Origin: Streptomyces sp. NBC_01549
Lineage (GTDB): Bacteria > Actinomycetota > Actinomycetes > Streptomycetales > Streptomycetaceae
Length of the DNA stretch: 64,000 nt
Reading direction: 5' to 3'
NCBI RefSeq assembly: GCF_026339955.1
Contig: NZ_JAPEPW010000001.1
Location: 6,779,001 to 6,843,000 of the forward strand
The position numbers were made by a program, and so were the translations under genes. This document shows, one piece after another, positions 35,955 through 44,841 of the stretch. Positions within the stretch are counted from its first letter, which is position 1. Each line of letters opens with the position of its first letter. The notes below the pieces were generated by a model. That model saw nothing but the letters and a program-made list of their open reading frames with translations. It was not told the DNA's origin and searched no databases.

Positions 35955-37109
35955 ATGATCACACGTAGTCGACTGGCCGCCATCGCTCTCGCGGCCGTAC
36001 TTGTCGTGGGCGCCGGCTGCCGGGCCGACCGGGAGCCGGCGGCTCGGAGCACCGGGCACCCCGGCGCGCCCCTCACCCCCCACGGCTTCACCCTCGTCGC
36101 CTCCGGCGACGTGCTGGCGCACACCTCGGTCATCGAGCGGGCGAACGCCGACGCGGGCGGCACCAGGTACGACTTCCTGCCGATGTTCGAAGGCGTGAAA
36201 CCCCTCATCGCCGGTGCCGACCTGGCGATCTGTCACATGGAGACCGTGTACGGGGCCGACGGCGAACGCACGGGCAACCCGGCCCTCAAGATGCCACCGC
36301 AGGTGGCCGCCGGGCTCGCGGCGACCGGGTACGACGCCTGTTCCACCGCCTCCGACCACTCCTTGGACGAGGGCGCCACGGGCGTACGGCGCACTCTGGA
36401 CGCCCTCGACCTCGCGGGCGTGCGGCACGCGGGATCGGCGCGCACGGCGCAGGAGGCGTACACGCCCACCCTTCTGCGCGCGGGCAGCGCGACGGTCGCC
36501 CACCTCGCCTACACCTACGGCACGGACGGCTTCCCCATGCCGCAGGGGCAGCCCTGGGCCCTCAACCTCGTCGACCGCGACCGGATCCTCGCGGATGCCC
36601 GGGCCGCGAGGAGGGCGGGCGCCGACGTGGTCGTCGTATCCCTCCACTGGGGCACCGAATGGCAGGAGCAGCCCGACACGCAGCAGATGACGCTGAGCCG
36701 GGAGCTCACCGCCTCCCGCACGGAGGGGCGGCCCGACATCGACCTGATCCTCGGCACGCACGCGCATGTCCCGCAGGCCTACGAGAAGGTCAACGGCACA
36801 TGGGTCGTCTACGGGATGGGCGACCAGATCGCGGGTGAGATGTTCAACCGCCAAGGCCTCCAGGACTCCCGGGGCAACGAGAGCACCCTTGCCCGCTTCA
36901 CCTTCGCCCCGCCCGCGCACAAGGGGGACCGCTGGGAGGTCGCGAAGGCGGAGTTCGTGCCGCAGCTGTACGACATCGACGCCGGGCGGATCGTCAACAT
37001 CAACGCGGCCCTGGCACAGGGTGCCGACCTCGGCGGTGTACGCGACCGCATCCGGGACGTGGTGCTCAGCCGCGGCGCGGCCCACGACGGCCTGACGATG
37101 GGGCAGTAG
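35955..37109 (+). CDS. CapA-family (PgsA/metallophosphatase-like) lipoprotein
   Basis: This 384-residue protein has a lipoprotein signal with lipobox V-G-A-G-C. The CapA domain begins with L-V-A-S-G-D-V-L-A-H and contains the metal-site motifs N-x-E-like (H-M-E-T-V-Y), L-H-W-G-T-E-W and G-T-H-A-H-V-P-Q, all typical of the calcineurin-like CapA fold known from poly-gamma-glutamate capsule synthesis and from uncharacterised hydrolases. I prefer the ATG at 35955, with GAGG 7 bases upstream, over the in-frame ATG at 35934, which has no ribosome binding site and sits in an AT-rich stretch that may be promoter. No other capsule genes are nearby. Confidence 0.88.
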   Translation: MITRSRLAAIALAAVLVVGAGCRADREPAARSTGHPGAPLTPHGFTLVASGDVLAHTSVIERANADAGGTRYDFLPMFEGVKPLIAGADLAICHMETVYGADGERTGNPALKMPPQVAAGLAATGYDACSTASDHSLDEGATGVRRTLDALDLAGVRHAGSARTAQEAYTPTLLRAGSATVAHLAYTYGTDGFPMPQGQPWALNLVDRDRILADARAARRAGADVVVVSLHWGTEWQEQPDTQQMTLSRELTASRTEGRPDIDLILGTHAHVPQAYEKVNGTWVVYGMGDQIAGEMFNRQGLQDSRGNESTLARFTFAPPAHKGDRWEVAKAEFVPQLYDIDAGRIVNINAALAQGADLGGVRDRIRDVVLSRGAAHDGLTMGQ

Positions 37110-37139
37110 GACCCACGGGACCCGCGGGGTGCATGGGGT

Positions 37140-37604
37140 CTATGGGACGACCGTGACCGGCCAGCGGCCCGCCTTCACCAGACGGATCGCCACCGACCCG
37201 ATGATCCGGTGCCCCGCCTGCTCGGAGGCGCCGACCACCACGGCGTCCGCCTTGAGGTCGTCCGCCGCCGTCACCAGACCGTTGTAGGGATCGCCGCGGA
37301 AGGTGTGGAACTCCCAGCGCACCGCGAATATGTGCTTGACCTGCTCGGTGGCCTTGCGGATCTGTGCGATGAGGTCCTCGGCGATCCGGTCGGTCGTCTC
37401 GGCGACCGGCGCCCCGAGTGCCGCTCCCGCGGTCATGACGGGCTGCACGTACACGAGGGCGAGCAGCGCGTGCTGCCGCCTGGCCAGCCCGGAGGCGTAG
37501 GCCGCCGCGCGCAGCGACGAGTCGGAGCCGTCCACGCCGACGACAATGACCTTGGGACCGTCCGTGCCACGCTCGAACTGGTGCGAGGGTTGCTTTTCCG
37601 CCAC
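37140..37604 (-). CDS. Universal stress protein (UspA family)
   Basis: This is a single UspA domain of 154 residues. It begins the domain with V-I-V-V-G-V-D-G-S-D-S-S and ends with the nucleotide-loop pattern V-G-A-S-E-Q-A-G-x4-G-S-V-A. The GTG at 37604 gives a normal length; the frame is open to 37664. The glycine pattern suggests ATP binding, but the second glycine position is altered (E-Q-A-G). It converges on the CapA-like gene with a 30-base gap. Confidence 0.88.
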   Translation of the reverse strand: MAEKQPSHQFERGTDGPKVIVVGVDGSDSSLRAAAYASGLARRQHALLALVYVQPVMTAGAALGAPVAETTDRIAEDLIAQIRKATEQVKHIFAVRWEFHTFRGDPYNGLVTAADDLKADAVVVGASEQAGHRIIGSVAIRLVKAGRWPVTVVP

Positions 37605-37783
37605 ACCACCGAGGCTAGCGGAAGTCGCAGGTCGGGAGCAGGGCGGGCCCGCGGCGCCCCGCACGCGGCGGAACGGGTGAACTGTCCGGTGCCGCCGTCC
37701 GGCAGGACCGCCGTCCGCGTCGGCTACAAGCGGCGCCGACGCCCGACGGGCGGGTCCGGCCGAGGCTTCCTAGAGTCGACCAC

Positions 37784-40700
37784 ATGAGCCCCACCATGGA
37801 GGCCCGCGGACCGAGGGACGTCACGGGCCCCATACCGCCGCCCCGGGGCGGCCTCCTCAGCCGGGTGCCCGAAGGCTTCGCGGCCTTCTTCGGCGCCCTC
37901 TCGCTGCTCTGCGTCCTGCTCGCCTTCATCGCCCCGCTGCGCCGCCTGCTGCGCCCCGTCGTGAACTTCCTCGACCTGCTGATCGTCCCGGTCAGCGCCA
38001 ACCTCGCGTACGCCGTCTTCCTCTTCCTGCTCGCCGCCGCGATCGCCGCCCGCAAGAAGATCGCCTGGTGGCTGGTCGTGGTCTACCTCGGCCTGCTGGT
38101 CTTCTTCGACATCGTCGGCCTGGCGATGGGCCTGTACGCCGAGTCGCTGCCGTCCTTCGTCGTCTGCGGACTGCTGCTGGTCCTCCTGATCGTGGCGCGC
38201 CGCGAGTTCTACGCCGACTCCCGGCGCGGCGCCGTGTGGCGCGCCCTGGTCGTCCTGCTCGTCGGGCTCGCCGTGGCGATCCTGATCGGCTGGGGCCTGG
38301 TCGAGTGGTTCCCCGGCACGCTGCCACGGGGCGAACGGCTGCTGTGGGCGGCCAGCCGGGTGTGCGGCGGGCTGGTCTCCAGCGGTTCGTTCAGCGGGAG
38401 TCCGCCCCGCAAGCTCTTCTTCGTCCTCGGCCTCCTCGGCGCCCTCGCCCTGCTCAACGCCGCCGCCGCCCTCTTCCGCTCCCAGCGCCTGGAGGCGGCC
38501 CTGCACGGCGACGACGAGGCCCGCATCCGCGCCCTGCTCCGGGCGTACGGCGCCGACGACTCCCTTGGCTACTTCGCCACCCGCCGCGACAAGGCCGTCG
38601 TCTTCTCACCCAGCGGCAAGGCCGCCGTCACCTACCGCGTCGAGGTCGGCGTCTGCCTGGCCAGCGGCGACCCCGTCGGCGACCGCGAGGCCTGGCCGCA
38701 CGCCATCAAGGCGTGGCTCGACCTGTCCCGCCGCTACGCATGGGCGCCCGCCGTCATGGGCGCCTCCGAGGACGGCGCCAAGGCCTTCGCACGCGCCGGG
38801 CTCGGCGCGCTCCAGCTCGGTGACGAGGCGATCCTGTACGTCGCCGACTTCGACCTGGACGGCCGCGACATGCGCGTCACCCGCCAGGCCGTGCACCGCG
38901 TACGGCGCACCGGCGCGACCTGCCGGGTACGCCGCCACGCCGGCCTCACCGAAGAGGAGATGGAGGAGCTCATCGACAAGGCGGACGCCTGGCGCGACAC
39001 CGAGACCGAGCGCGGCTTCTCCATGGCCCTGGACCGGCTCGGCGACCCCGCGGACGGCGACTGCCTCCTCGTCGAGGCACTGAGCCCCGACGGCAAGCTC
39101 CTCGCGCTGCTGTCCTTCGTGCCCTGGGGCAAGGACGGCATCTCCCTCGACCTCATGCGCCGCGACCGCAGCGCCCCGAACGGCGTCATGGAGTTCATGG
39201 CCGCCGAGGTGTGCGCGGCGGCCGGGAAGTTCGGCGTACGGCGCATCTCCCTCAACTTCGCGGTGTTCCGGTCGGTCTTCGAGGAGGGCGCCCGGATCGG
39301 TGCGGGGCCGGTGCTGCGGCTCTGGCGCGGACTGCTGCTCTTCTTCTCCCGGTGGTGGCAGTTGGAGGCCCTCTACCGGTCCAACGCGAAGTACCACCCC
39401 CAGTGGTATCCCCGTTACATCTGTTACGGCGACGCAGGCTCCCTCGCCCGCATCGGCCTGGCCTCCGGCATCGCCGAGGGCTTCGTCTCCGTGCCCTCGC
39501 TGCGCAAGCTCTGGGGCAAGCGGCACCCGAGGACCGGGCCCCAGCCCGCGACCACCGCGGGCCAGCCCCCGCTGTCGGCCCCCGGCCTCGACGAGGGCAA
39601 GGAGGCGGCGGCCGCCGATCCGACCGCGGGCCTGCCGGAACAGGTCCGCGTCCGCCACCGCACACTCGACCGGCTGCGCGCCGGCGGCACCGACCCCTAC
39701 CCGGTGGGCACCGCGCCCCGCACCCACACGCTCGCCGAGGTCCGCGCCGAACCGGCCGGGCAGCAGGTGACCGTCGCCGGGCGCGTCATCCTCGTACGCG
39801 ACTTCGGCGGGATCGTGTTCGCCGTCCTGCGTGACTGGTCCGGCGACCTCCAGCTCGCCCTCACCCGGCTGGAGTCCGGACCCGAGCTCATCCGGTTCCG
39901 CCAGGACGTCGACATCGGCGACCACATCACCGCCGACGGTCTCGTCGGCGTCAGCGACCTGGGCGAACCGACCGTCTTCGGCTCCTCCTGGCAGCTCATC
40001 GGCAAGTGCCTGCGCCCGCTGCCCGACAAGCGCCGGGGCCTCGCGGACCCCGAGGCGAGGGTGCGCCGCCGCTTTCTCGACCTGGTGTCCAGCCCCGACG
40101 CCCGCGAGGTCCTGCGGGCGCGCTCCACGGCCGTACAGGCGCTGCGCCAGGGCCTGCTGGACCGGGGCTACCTCGAGGTCGAGACGCCGATGCTCCAGCA
40201 GATCCACGGCGGCGCCAACGCCCGCCCGTTCACCACCCACATCAACGCCTACGACCTGAACATGTATCTGCGCATCGCCCCCGAGCTCTACCTCAAGCGG
40301 CTGTGCGTGGGCGGCCTGGAGAAGGTCTTCGAGCTGGGCCGCACTTTCCGCAACGAGGGCGTCTCCTACAAGCACAACCCCGAGTTCACCATGCTGGAGG
40401 CCTACCAGGCGTTCGCCGACTACGACGTGATGCTCGACCTCACCCGCGAACTGATCCAGGGCGCCGCGACCGCCGCGTTCGGCGAGCCCGTCGCCCACAA
40501 GGGCGGCGCCGAGTACGACCTCTCCGGCCCGTGGCCGGTCAAGACGGTGTACGGCGCGATCTCGGAGGCACTGGGGGAGGAGGTGGACCCCGGCACGCCC
40601 GTGTCGGCCCTGCACCGGCTGTGCGACCGTGCGGGAGTGCCGTATCGGCCGGACGAGGGAACCGGTGAGGTCGCCCTGGAGATGTACGAACGGCTGGTCG

Positions 40701-41071
40701 AGGAGAAGACCCTGCTGCCCACGTTCTACAAGGACTTCCCGACCGACGTCTCCCCGCTCAGCCGGCAGCACCGCACCGACCCGCGCCTCGCCGAGCGCTG
40801 GGACCTCGTCGCCTTCGGCATCGAACTGGGCACCGCCTACTCGGAGTTGACCGACCCCGTGGAGCAGCGGCGGCGGCTGACCGCACAGTCGCTGCGGGCC
40901 GCCGGGGGAGATCCCGAGGCGATGGAGCTCGACGAGGACTTCCTGGACGCGCTGGAGTACGCGATGCCGCCGACCGGCGGCCTCGGCATCGGCGTGGACC
41001 GGCTGGTCATGTTCCTCACGGGGCTGACGATTCGGGAGACGCTGCCGTTCCCCCTGGTGCGTAGGCGCTGA
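37784..41071 (+). CDS. lysX: Bifunctional lysylphosphatidylglycerol synthase / lysyl-tRNA synthetase LysX
   Basis: This 1095-residue fusion has an N-terminal membrane domain with about six helices (residues 1-240), an MprF-like lysyltransferase domain (about 240-560, M-A-L-D-R-L-G-D and R-I-S-L-N-F-A-V-F-R), an OB-fold anticodon-binding domain (about 615-720) and a class II lysyl-tRNA synthetase core (about 730-1095, with F-R-N-E-G, F-T-M-L-E-A-Y and the C-terminal G-I-G-V-D-R-L). It charges tRNA-Lys and transfers lysine to phosphatidylglycerol, making the membrane less negative and more resistant to cationic peptides. No ribosome binding site is evident; TAGAGT at 37771-37776 lies 7 bases before the ATG, which would fit a leaderless transcript. 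Confidence 0.95.
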   Translation: MSPTMEARGPRDVTGPIPPPRGGLLSRVPEGFAAFFGALSLLCVLLAFIAPLRRLLRPVVNFLDLLIVPVSANLAYAVFLFLLAAAIAARKKIAWWLVVVYLGLLVFFDIVGLAMGLYAESLPSFVVCGLLLVLLIVARREFYADSRRGAVWRALVVLLVGLAVAILIGWGLVEWFPGTLPRGERLLWAASRVCGGLVSSGSFSGSPPRKLFFVLGLLGALALLNAAAALFRSQRLEAALHGDDEARIRALLRAYGADDSLGYFATRRDKAVVFSPSGKAAVTYRVEVGVCLASGDPVGDREAWPHAIKAWLDLSRRYAWAPAVMGASEDGAKAFARAGLGALQLGDEAILYVADFDLDGRDMRVTRQAVHRVRRTGATCRVRRHAGLTEEEMEELIDKADAWRDTETERGFSMALDRLGDPADGDCLLVEALSPDGKLLALLSFVPWGKDGISLDLMRRDRSAPNGVMEFMAAEVCAAAGKFGVRRISLNFAVFRSVFEEGARIGAGPVLRLWRGLLLFFSRWWQLEALYRSNAKYHPQWYPRYICYGDAGSLARIGLASGIAEGFVSVPSLRKLWGKRHPRTGPQPATTAGQPPLSAPGLDEGKEAAAADPTAGLPEQVRVRHRTLDRLRAGGTDPYPVGTAPRTHTLAEVRAEPAGQQVTVAGRVILVRDFGGIVFAVLRDWSGDLQLALTRLESGPELIRFRQDVDIGDHITADGLVGVSDLGEPTVFGSSWQLIGKCLRPLPDKRRGLADPEARVRRRFLDLVSSPDAREVLRARSTAVQALRQGLLDRGYLEVETPMLQQIHGGANARPFTTHINAYDLNMYLRIAPELYLKRLCVGGLEKVFELGRTFRNEGVSYKHNPEFTMLEAYQAFADYDVMLDLTRELIQGAATAAFGEPVAHKGGAEYDLSGPWPVKTVYGAISEALGEEVDPGTPVSALHRLCDRAGVPYRPDEGTGEVALEMYERLVEEKTLLPTFYKDFPTDVSPLSRQHRTDPRLAERWDLVAFGIELGTAYSELTDPVEQRRRLTAQSLRAAGGDPEAMELDEDFLDALEYAMPPTGGLGIGVDRLVMFLTGLTIRETLPFPLVRRR

Positions 41072-41153
41072 GCTTGGTCCCAACGGGTGCTTTCCCGCGT
41101 CCGCACCGGTGTTGCTCAGCCGCGGTGTGCCTCTAATGGGCGACTGATTAATC

Positions 41154-41987
41154 ATGAAAAAGGATAAGCTGTTCACGCGGCGCCGGGCGTTGATCGCCGG
41201 TGCCGCCTTCCTGGGGGCGGCGGGTGCCCGCATCCTCACGGCCGATCCGACCGGGAGCCCGGTGCGCGGCACGCCCGCGGCTGGGGGCCCGCAGGCGCGC
41301 CAGGCGCTCAAGCCCTCCGCCTACCGCCTCGAGCCGATGACCGGGTTCACTCCGCGGCGCCCGACGGCCGGCAAGCCCGCCGTCCGGCGCGAGCCGATCC
41401 TGCGCGTGAGCGGGCGCGGTCGTGCCATGGTGCTGACCTTCGACGACGGACCTGATCCGCGCTACACCCCGAGCATTCTGCGCACTCTGCGCAAGCACGA
41501 CGTACGGGCGATGTTCTTCGTGTGCGGGGAGATGGCCGTCGACAACAAGGACCTGCTCGCCGAGATGGCCGACGACGGGCACATCGTGGGCAACCACACC
41601 TGGACGCACCCGTTGCTGACCGCGCTCGGACGCTCCGAGATCCGCTCCGAGATCGCGCGCACCAGCGATGTCATCGAGGACGCGTACGGCGAACGTCCCG
41701 TCTGGTTCCGTGCGCCCTACGGGGCCTGGAACCGGGCGACCTTCCAGATCGGCGCCGACCTCGGCATGGAGCCGCTGGCCTGGACGGTCGACAGCCTCGA
41801 CTGGACCACCCCGGGTACCGCCACCATCATCTCCCGGGTGGAGGAGGGAGCCGCGCCCGGCGTCATCGTCCTCTCCCACGACGCGGGCGGTGACCGCTCC
41901 CAGACCGTGCGCGCCCTGCGCGACTACCTCCCCGAACTCCTCGACTCCGGGTACCACATCACGGTGCCGCGCCGTCAGAACTCCTGA
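41154..41987 (+). CDS. Secreted polysaccharide deacetylase (NodB/CE4 family)
   Basis: This 277-residue enzyme removes acetyl groups from peptidoglycan, chitin-like or other amino sugars outside the cell. It has a Tat-type signal (T-R-R-R-A-L-I-A-G) and all CE4 motifs: T-F-D-D-G-P-D with D97/D98, the metal histidines in H148-T-W-T-H152, R-A-P-Y-G (R186), and L-S-H (H242). The ATG at 41154 has no Shine-Dalgarno sequence, so translation may be leaderless or depend on an unusual signal. It follows lysX by 82 bases; both alter surface charge. Confidence 0.92.
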   Translation: MKKDKLFTRRRALIAGAAFLGAAGARILTADPTGSPVRGTPAAGGPQARQALKPSAYRLEPMTGFTPRRPTAGKPAVRREPILRVSGRGRAMVLTFDDGPDPRYTPSILRTLRKHDVRAMFFVCGEMAVDNKDLLAEMADDGHIVGNHTWTHPLLTALGRSEIRSEIARTSDVIEDAYGERPVWFRAPYGAWNRATFQIGADLGMEPLAWTVDSLDWTTPGTATIISRVEEGAAPGVIVLSHDAGGDRSQTVRALRDYLPELLDSGYHITVPRRQNS

Positions 41988-42022
41988 GCCGGGACTGAAC
42001 GGGCGCGTCCGCCCCCCGACTT

Positions 42023-42061
42023 CGCCGAAGGGCCCGGGAACACTTCCCGGGCCCTTCGGCG
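42023..42061. terminator. Strong bidirectional hairpin terminator
   Basis: A perfect 18-bp stem with a 3-base loop (CAC at 42041-42043) lies between the convergent deacetylase and sortase genes. It is the strongest hairpin in the window. Confidence 0.9.
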
Positions 42062-42068
42062 GAGAGTT

Positions 42069-42731
42069 TCAGCGGACCTCGACCAGGCGGGCGAACACGA
42101 CGACGTTGCCTTCGTAGCCGTGCTGCTTGGAGAAGCCGCCGCCGCAGGTGATGACCCGCAATTCCGGGGTGCCCTTGCTGCCGTACACCCGGTCGCCGGG
42201 GAAGTTCTTCTTCTCGAACACATCGACGCCGTAGATCTCGAATGTGGCGGTCTTCCCGTCTCTTCGCTGGACCTCGACCCGGTTTCCCTTCTTGAGCGCG
42301 CCGAGTCCGTAGAAGACGGCCGGTCCCTGCTTGTTGTCCACATGGCCCACGATCACGGCCGTGCCCTTCTCACCGGGCGACACCGCACCGGTGAACCAAC
42401 CGGCGAGATTGGCATTCTCGGGCGGCGGCGCGTCGACCCAGCCAGCCGAGTCGAGACCCACCGGCACGACCGGGGCATTCACCTGGATCGCCGGGATCCG
42501 GACCCGGTCCACCGCGGAGTACGGCAACGCGGCAGGCGCGTTGGAGACAGGGGCGACGGGTGTCCGGCTGTCCGCTGCCGCCGCCGTCGCGGGCTGCGGA
42601 GGGCCCACGTCGAACTCACCGGAACCATTCCGGATGAGTGCGAGGCCGGTCAGCAGAACAAGCGCTATCACGCCCCACGGGGCGCGCTTCCTCTGCCGCT
42701 CCTCCTCTTCGGCCACCTCGGACGCAAACAT
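42069..42731 (-). CDS. Class F sortase
   Basis: This 220-residue membrane-anchored transpeptidase starts at the ATG at 42731, which has GAGAGGGG upstream; an ATG at 42776 is open in frame but has no such site. One transmembrane helix (W-G-V-I-A-L-V-L-L-T-G) follows a charged N-terminus. The catalytic set is H130 (V-G-H-V-D-N), C196 (V-I-T-C-G-G-G-F) and R215 (V-F-A-R-L). Class F sortases of actinomycetes are poorly understood; the neighbouring secreted proteins with C-terminal anchors are candidate substrates. Confidence 0.9.
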   Translation of the reverse strand: MFASEVAEEEERQRKRAPWGVIALVLLTGLALIRNGSGEFDVGPPQPATAAAADSRTPVAPVSNAPAALPYSAVDRVRIPAIQVNAPVVPVGLDSAGWVDAPPPENANLAGWFTGAVSPGEKGTAVIVGHVDNKQGPAVFYGLGALKKGNRVEVQRRDGKTATFEIYGVDVFEKKNFPGDRVYGSKGTPELRVITCGGGFSKQHGYEGNVVVFARLVEVR

Positions 42732-43062
42732 TCGCAATCCCCTCTCGACGCTGCCGTCGCCGCGTCCGTCGCGCATACGAGAACGCTAAGTGCAGCATGT
42801 CCGGCGGGCGACGGGGCGCGGGCGAACGGGTGTCGGGTGCCGGTGTGGTGAGCCATCCGAGTTGCCGAGGGAAGGAATTTTCTAACGGTCCGTGACCTGC
42901 GGCAATATCCGATTATATGGAAATCCTTCGGCGTGTCTTCTCACCAGGACGGACCATTCTCGAAATGCGGCCCTGTGCATGGCATCTGAGGGTCTGTATG
43001 GGAGGCGCTTTCTCGCCGATCAACCGGGGACGGTTCCCGGGGCGTCTTCCGCGGAGGATCAC
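42732..43062. other. Divergent intergenic region between sortase and surface-protein genes
   Basis: This 331-base stretch must hold the promoters of both neighbours. It contains an AT-rich island (about 42875-42935, including ATATCCGATTATATGG) that stands out in this G+C-rich DNA, and a good GGAGG ribosome binding site at 43052-43056. I cannot place a convincing -35/-10 pair or any gene in it. Confidence 0.5.
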
Positions 43063-43947
43063 ATGCGTACTACTCGTGCCCTGGCGGTATCTGCCGCCGT
43101 GGTCGCCGCGGTGGGGCTCGCCGCCCCGGCGGCGACGGCATCGAATGAACCGGGCAGCAGCGAGCCGAGCAGCAGTGAATCGAGCAACAGCGAGCGACTG
43201 GGCAACCCCGGTGGACCGGGCGCCGGCACTGGGCTGGACAACAACGGCACAGCGGTCGGCGGCGGTGGGGTGGTCGGCGGGGGTGGGGTCGTCGGCGGCG
43301 GTGGGGTGATCGGCGGTGGGGGAGTGGTCGGTGGTGGGGTGATCGGCGGTGGGGGAGTGGTCGGTGGTGGGGTGATCGGCGGCGGTCGCCCAGGTGACTT
43401 CGGCCGGTTCAATGACAACGGCCGGTTCAATGACAACCGTCGGTTCGAAGACAACCGTCGGTTCGAAGACAACGGCCGGTTCGAAGACAACGGCCGGTTC
43501 GAAGACAACGGCCGGTTCGAAGACAACGGCAGGCCGGGCAATTACGAGGTGCGGAACATCCTCGTCCGGCCCAGTGTCATCGCCCGGGGCGGCCTGCTGT
43601 CGATCACCGTGATCGGCGAGGCATGCCTGAGGCCCGGCAGCACGGTCTCCTCGCGGGTCTTCCCCACCACCCGGCTGCGCCGGGCGGGTGGCGACACGTC
43701 CATCGCGACGGTCAGGGTCGACCGTTTCGCGCGCTCGGGGTCGTACGACGTTACGGCCCGATGCGACAACCGACGGCTGACCCGACCGGCCGCCTTCACC
43801 GTCATCGGCAGTGTCAACGGTGGTCTCGGCGGCAGCACCGGTGGAGCGGCACCCGCCGACATCGCGATCGGCGGCGGACTGCTGAGCGCCGGCGTCATCG
43901 GCGGTGGGGTGTTCTGGGTGCGCCGCAGGTCCGAGCGGCGGACCTGA
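43063..43947 (+). CDS. Secreted repeat protein with C-terminal membrane anchor
   Basis: This 294-residue protein starts at the ATG at 43063 (GGAGG upstream) with a signal peptide cleaved near A-T-A-S. After a Ser/Glu-rich stretch come V-[VI]-G(3-4) repeats (residues 65-108), then seven 6-residue repeats R-F-[EN]-D-N-[GR] (115-156). An Ig-like domain (about 160-250, with one cysteine pair C-L-R / R-C-D-N) and a C-terminal hydrophobic helix with a W-V-R-R-R-S-E-R-R-T tail complete it. The architecture is that of a wall-anchored surface protein, but no LPXTG or LAXTG motif precedes the helix. It is divergent from the sortase gene. Confidence 0.85.
   Translation: MRTTRALAVSAAVVAAVGLAAPAATASNEPGSSEPSSSESSNSERLGNPGGPGAGTGLDNNGTAVGGGGVVGGGGVVGGGGVIGGGGVVGGGVIGGGGVVGGGVIGGGRPGDFGRFNDNGRFNDNRRFEDNRRFEDNGRFEDNGRFEDNGRFEDNGRPGNYEVRNILVRPSVIARGGLLSITVIGEACLRPGSTVSSRVFPTTRLRRAGGDTSIATVRVDRFARSGSYDVTARCDNRRLTRPAAFTVIGSVNGGLGGSTGGAAPADIAIGGGLLSAGVIGGGVFWVRRRSERRT
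43255..43386 (+). repeat. Glycine-rich V-[VI]-G(3-4) coding repeat
   Basis: Eight units of 15-18 bases encode V-V-G-G-G-(G) or V-I-G-G-G-(G). The last units alternate in pairs as a larger 33-base repeat, suggesting recent expansion. Confidence 0.9.
43405..43530 (+). repeat. Seven 18-base coding repeats (R-F-[EN]-D-N-[GR])
   Basis: Seven consecutive 18-base units encode a hexapeptide repeat. The last four are identical at the protein level (R-F-E-D-N-G), while the first ones use AAT instead of GAA, so the array probably grew toward its 3' end. Confidence 0.92.
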
Positions 43948-44037
43948 TCGGTGCCGTCACCCAGGGCAGTTCCACGCGGAGCGCGTGGGTGACAGTCCTT
44001 CGCCCCGGATCTTCCCGGCGAGATCCGGGGCGAGCGG

Positions 44038-44619
44038 TCAGGACTCATCGTCCGTGGCCCGGCGGCGCGACATGGACCACGCGGTGCCGACACAGCCGGC
44101 GATGAGCGCGGTGCCCAGGCAGATCTCCTTGAGGTCGAAACCACCACCGACGCTCCCGCCGACACCGGCCTTGGCGCCCCGCTGCACGGGGGCCGGGAGC
44201 TGGCTCTGGCCGGTGTGGCCGCCGGTTTCGGAACGGCCGGACGCGATGGTGAGCTCGGTGTGCCCGCTCTCGTTGCCGCACTGGAACGTCACCTCGTACA
44301 CGGCGCCCGCTCTGGCGTCCCCGTCGATCAGGGCCGTCGCCGACGACTGCCCCTTGGGGATCGTGACGGTGTCGAAGACTCCCGAGGAGACCCTGGTGAC
44401 GGAGTCGCAGCTCTCCGCGTTCAGCCGGAGCCGGCCGCCCGCCGCGACGCTCTGTGGCTGCACGTTGAAGCCGAACGAGGTGATGTTGTTGTTGCCCCGG
44501 CCACTGTCGCGGCCGCCGTCACTGTTTCCGTCGCCGTTTCCGGCGAGAGCGGCGGATGCGGAAAGGGTCAGGGCGGTCACGCTCAGCAGTGCGGCCGAAG
44601 CGACGCGTATCGCGTGCAT
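44038..44619 (-). CDS. Secreted protein with C-terminal membrane anchor
   Basis: This 193-residue protein has a signal peptide ending A-L-A-G-N-G, a Gly/Asp/Asn-rich spacer, a beta-rich domain (about 50-140) with two cysteines (E-S-C-D, F-Q-C-G-N), and a C-terminal hydrophobic helix followed by S-R-R-R-A. The layout resembles the repeat protein at 43063, which it faces convergently. Q-L-P-A-P-V before the anchor recalls a sortase signal but does not match L-P-X-T-G. Function unknown. Confidence 0.82.
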   Translation of the reverse strand: MHAIRVASAALLSVTALTLSASAALAGNGDGNSDGGRDSGRGNNNITSFGFNVQPQSVAAGGRLRLNAESCDSVTRVSSGVFDTVTIPKGQSSATALIDGDARAGAVYEVTFQCGNESGHTELTIASGRSETGGHTGQSQLPAPVQRGAKAGVGGSVGGGFDLKEICLGTALIAGCVGTAWSMSRRRATDDES

Positions 44620-44841
44620 GGTGAGCCTCCGGGTCTCCGAGGAGCCTTGCTGCGGACCTTCCGCCTGCGTCTGAAATGCGCCTCGATGTTCGAAACGCTA
44701 GGAAGGCGTACACGTGAGCGCGATCGCTGTAGCGCGAATGGGGTAACAGTGTGGACCGTACGGGTGACGCGTATGTGCGAACGGGGGACGGATGCGGCGT
44801 GGCGTCCGTCCCCCGACCCTCCGGTCGCTAAAGCGGGCCCG

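Noticed and set aside
37784..41071. Housekeeping lysyl-tRNA synthetase
   Set aside because: The N-terminal membrane and MprF-like lysyltransferase domains identify it as LysX; another lysyl-tRNA synthetase is expected elsewhere.
43405..43530. Regular 18-base repeats as a CRISPR array
   Set aside because: The units are directly adjacent with no spacers and encode a hexapeptide repeat in frame.
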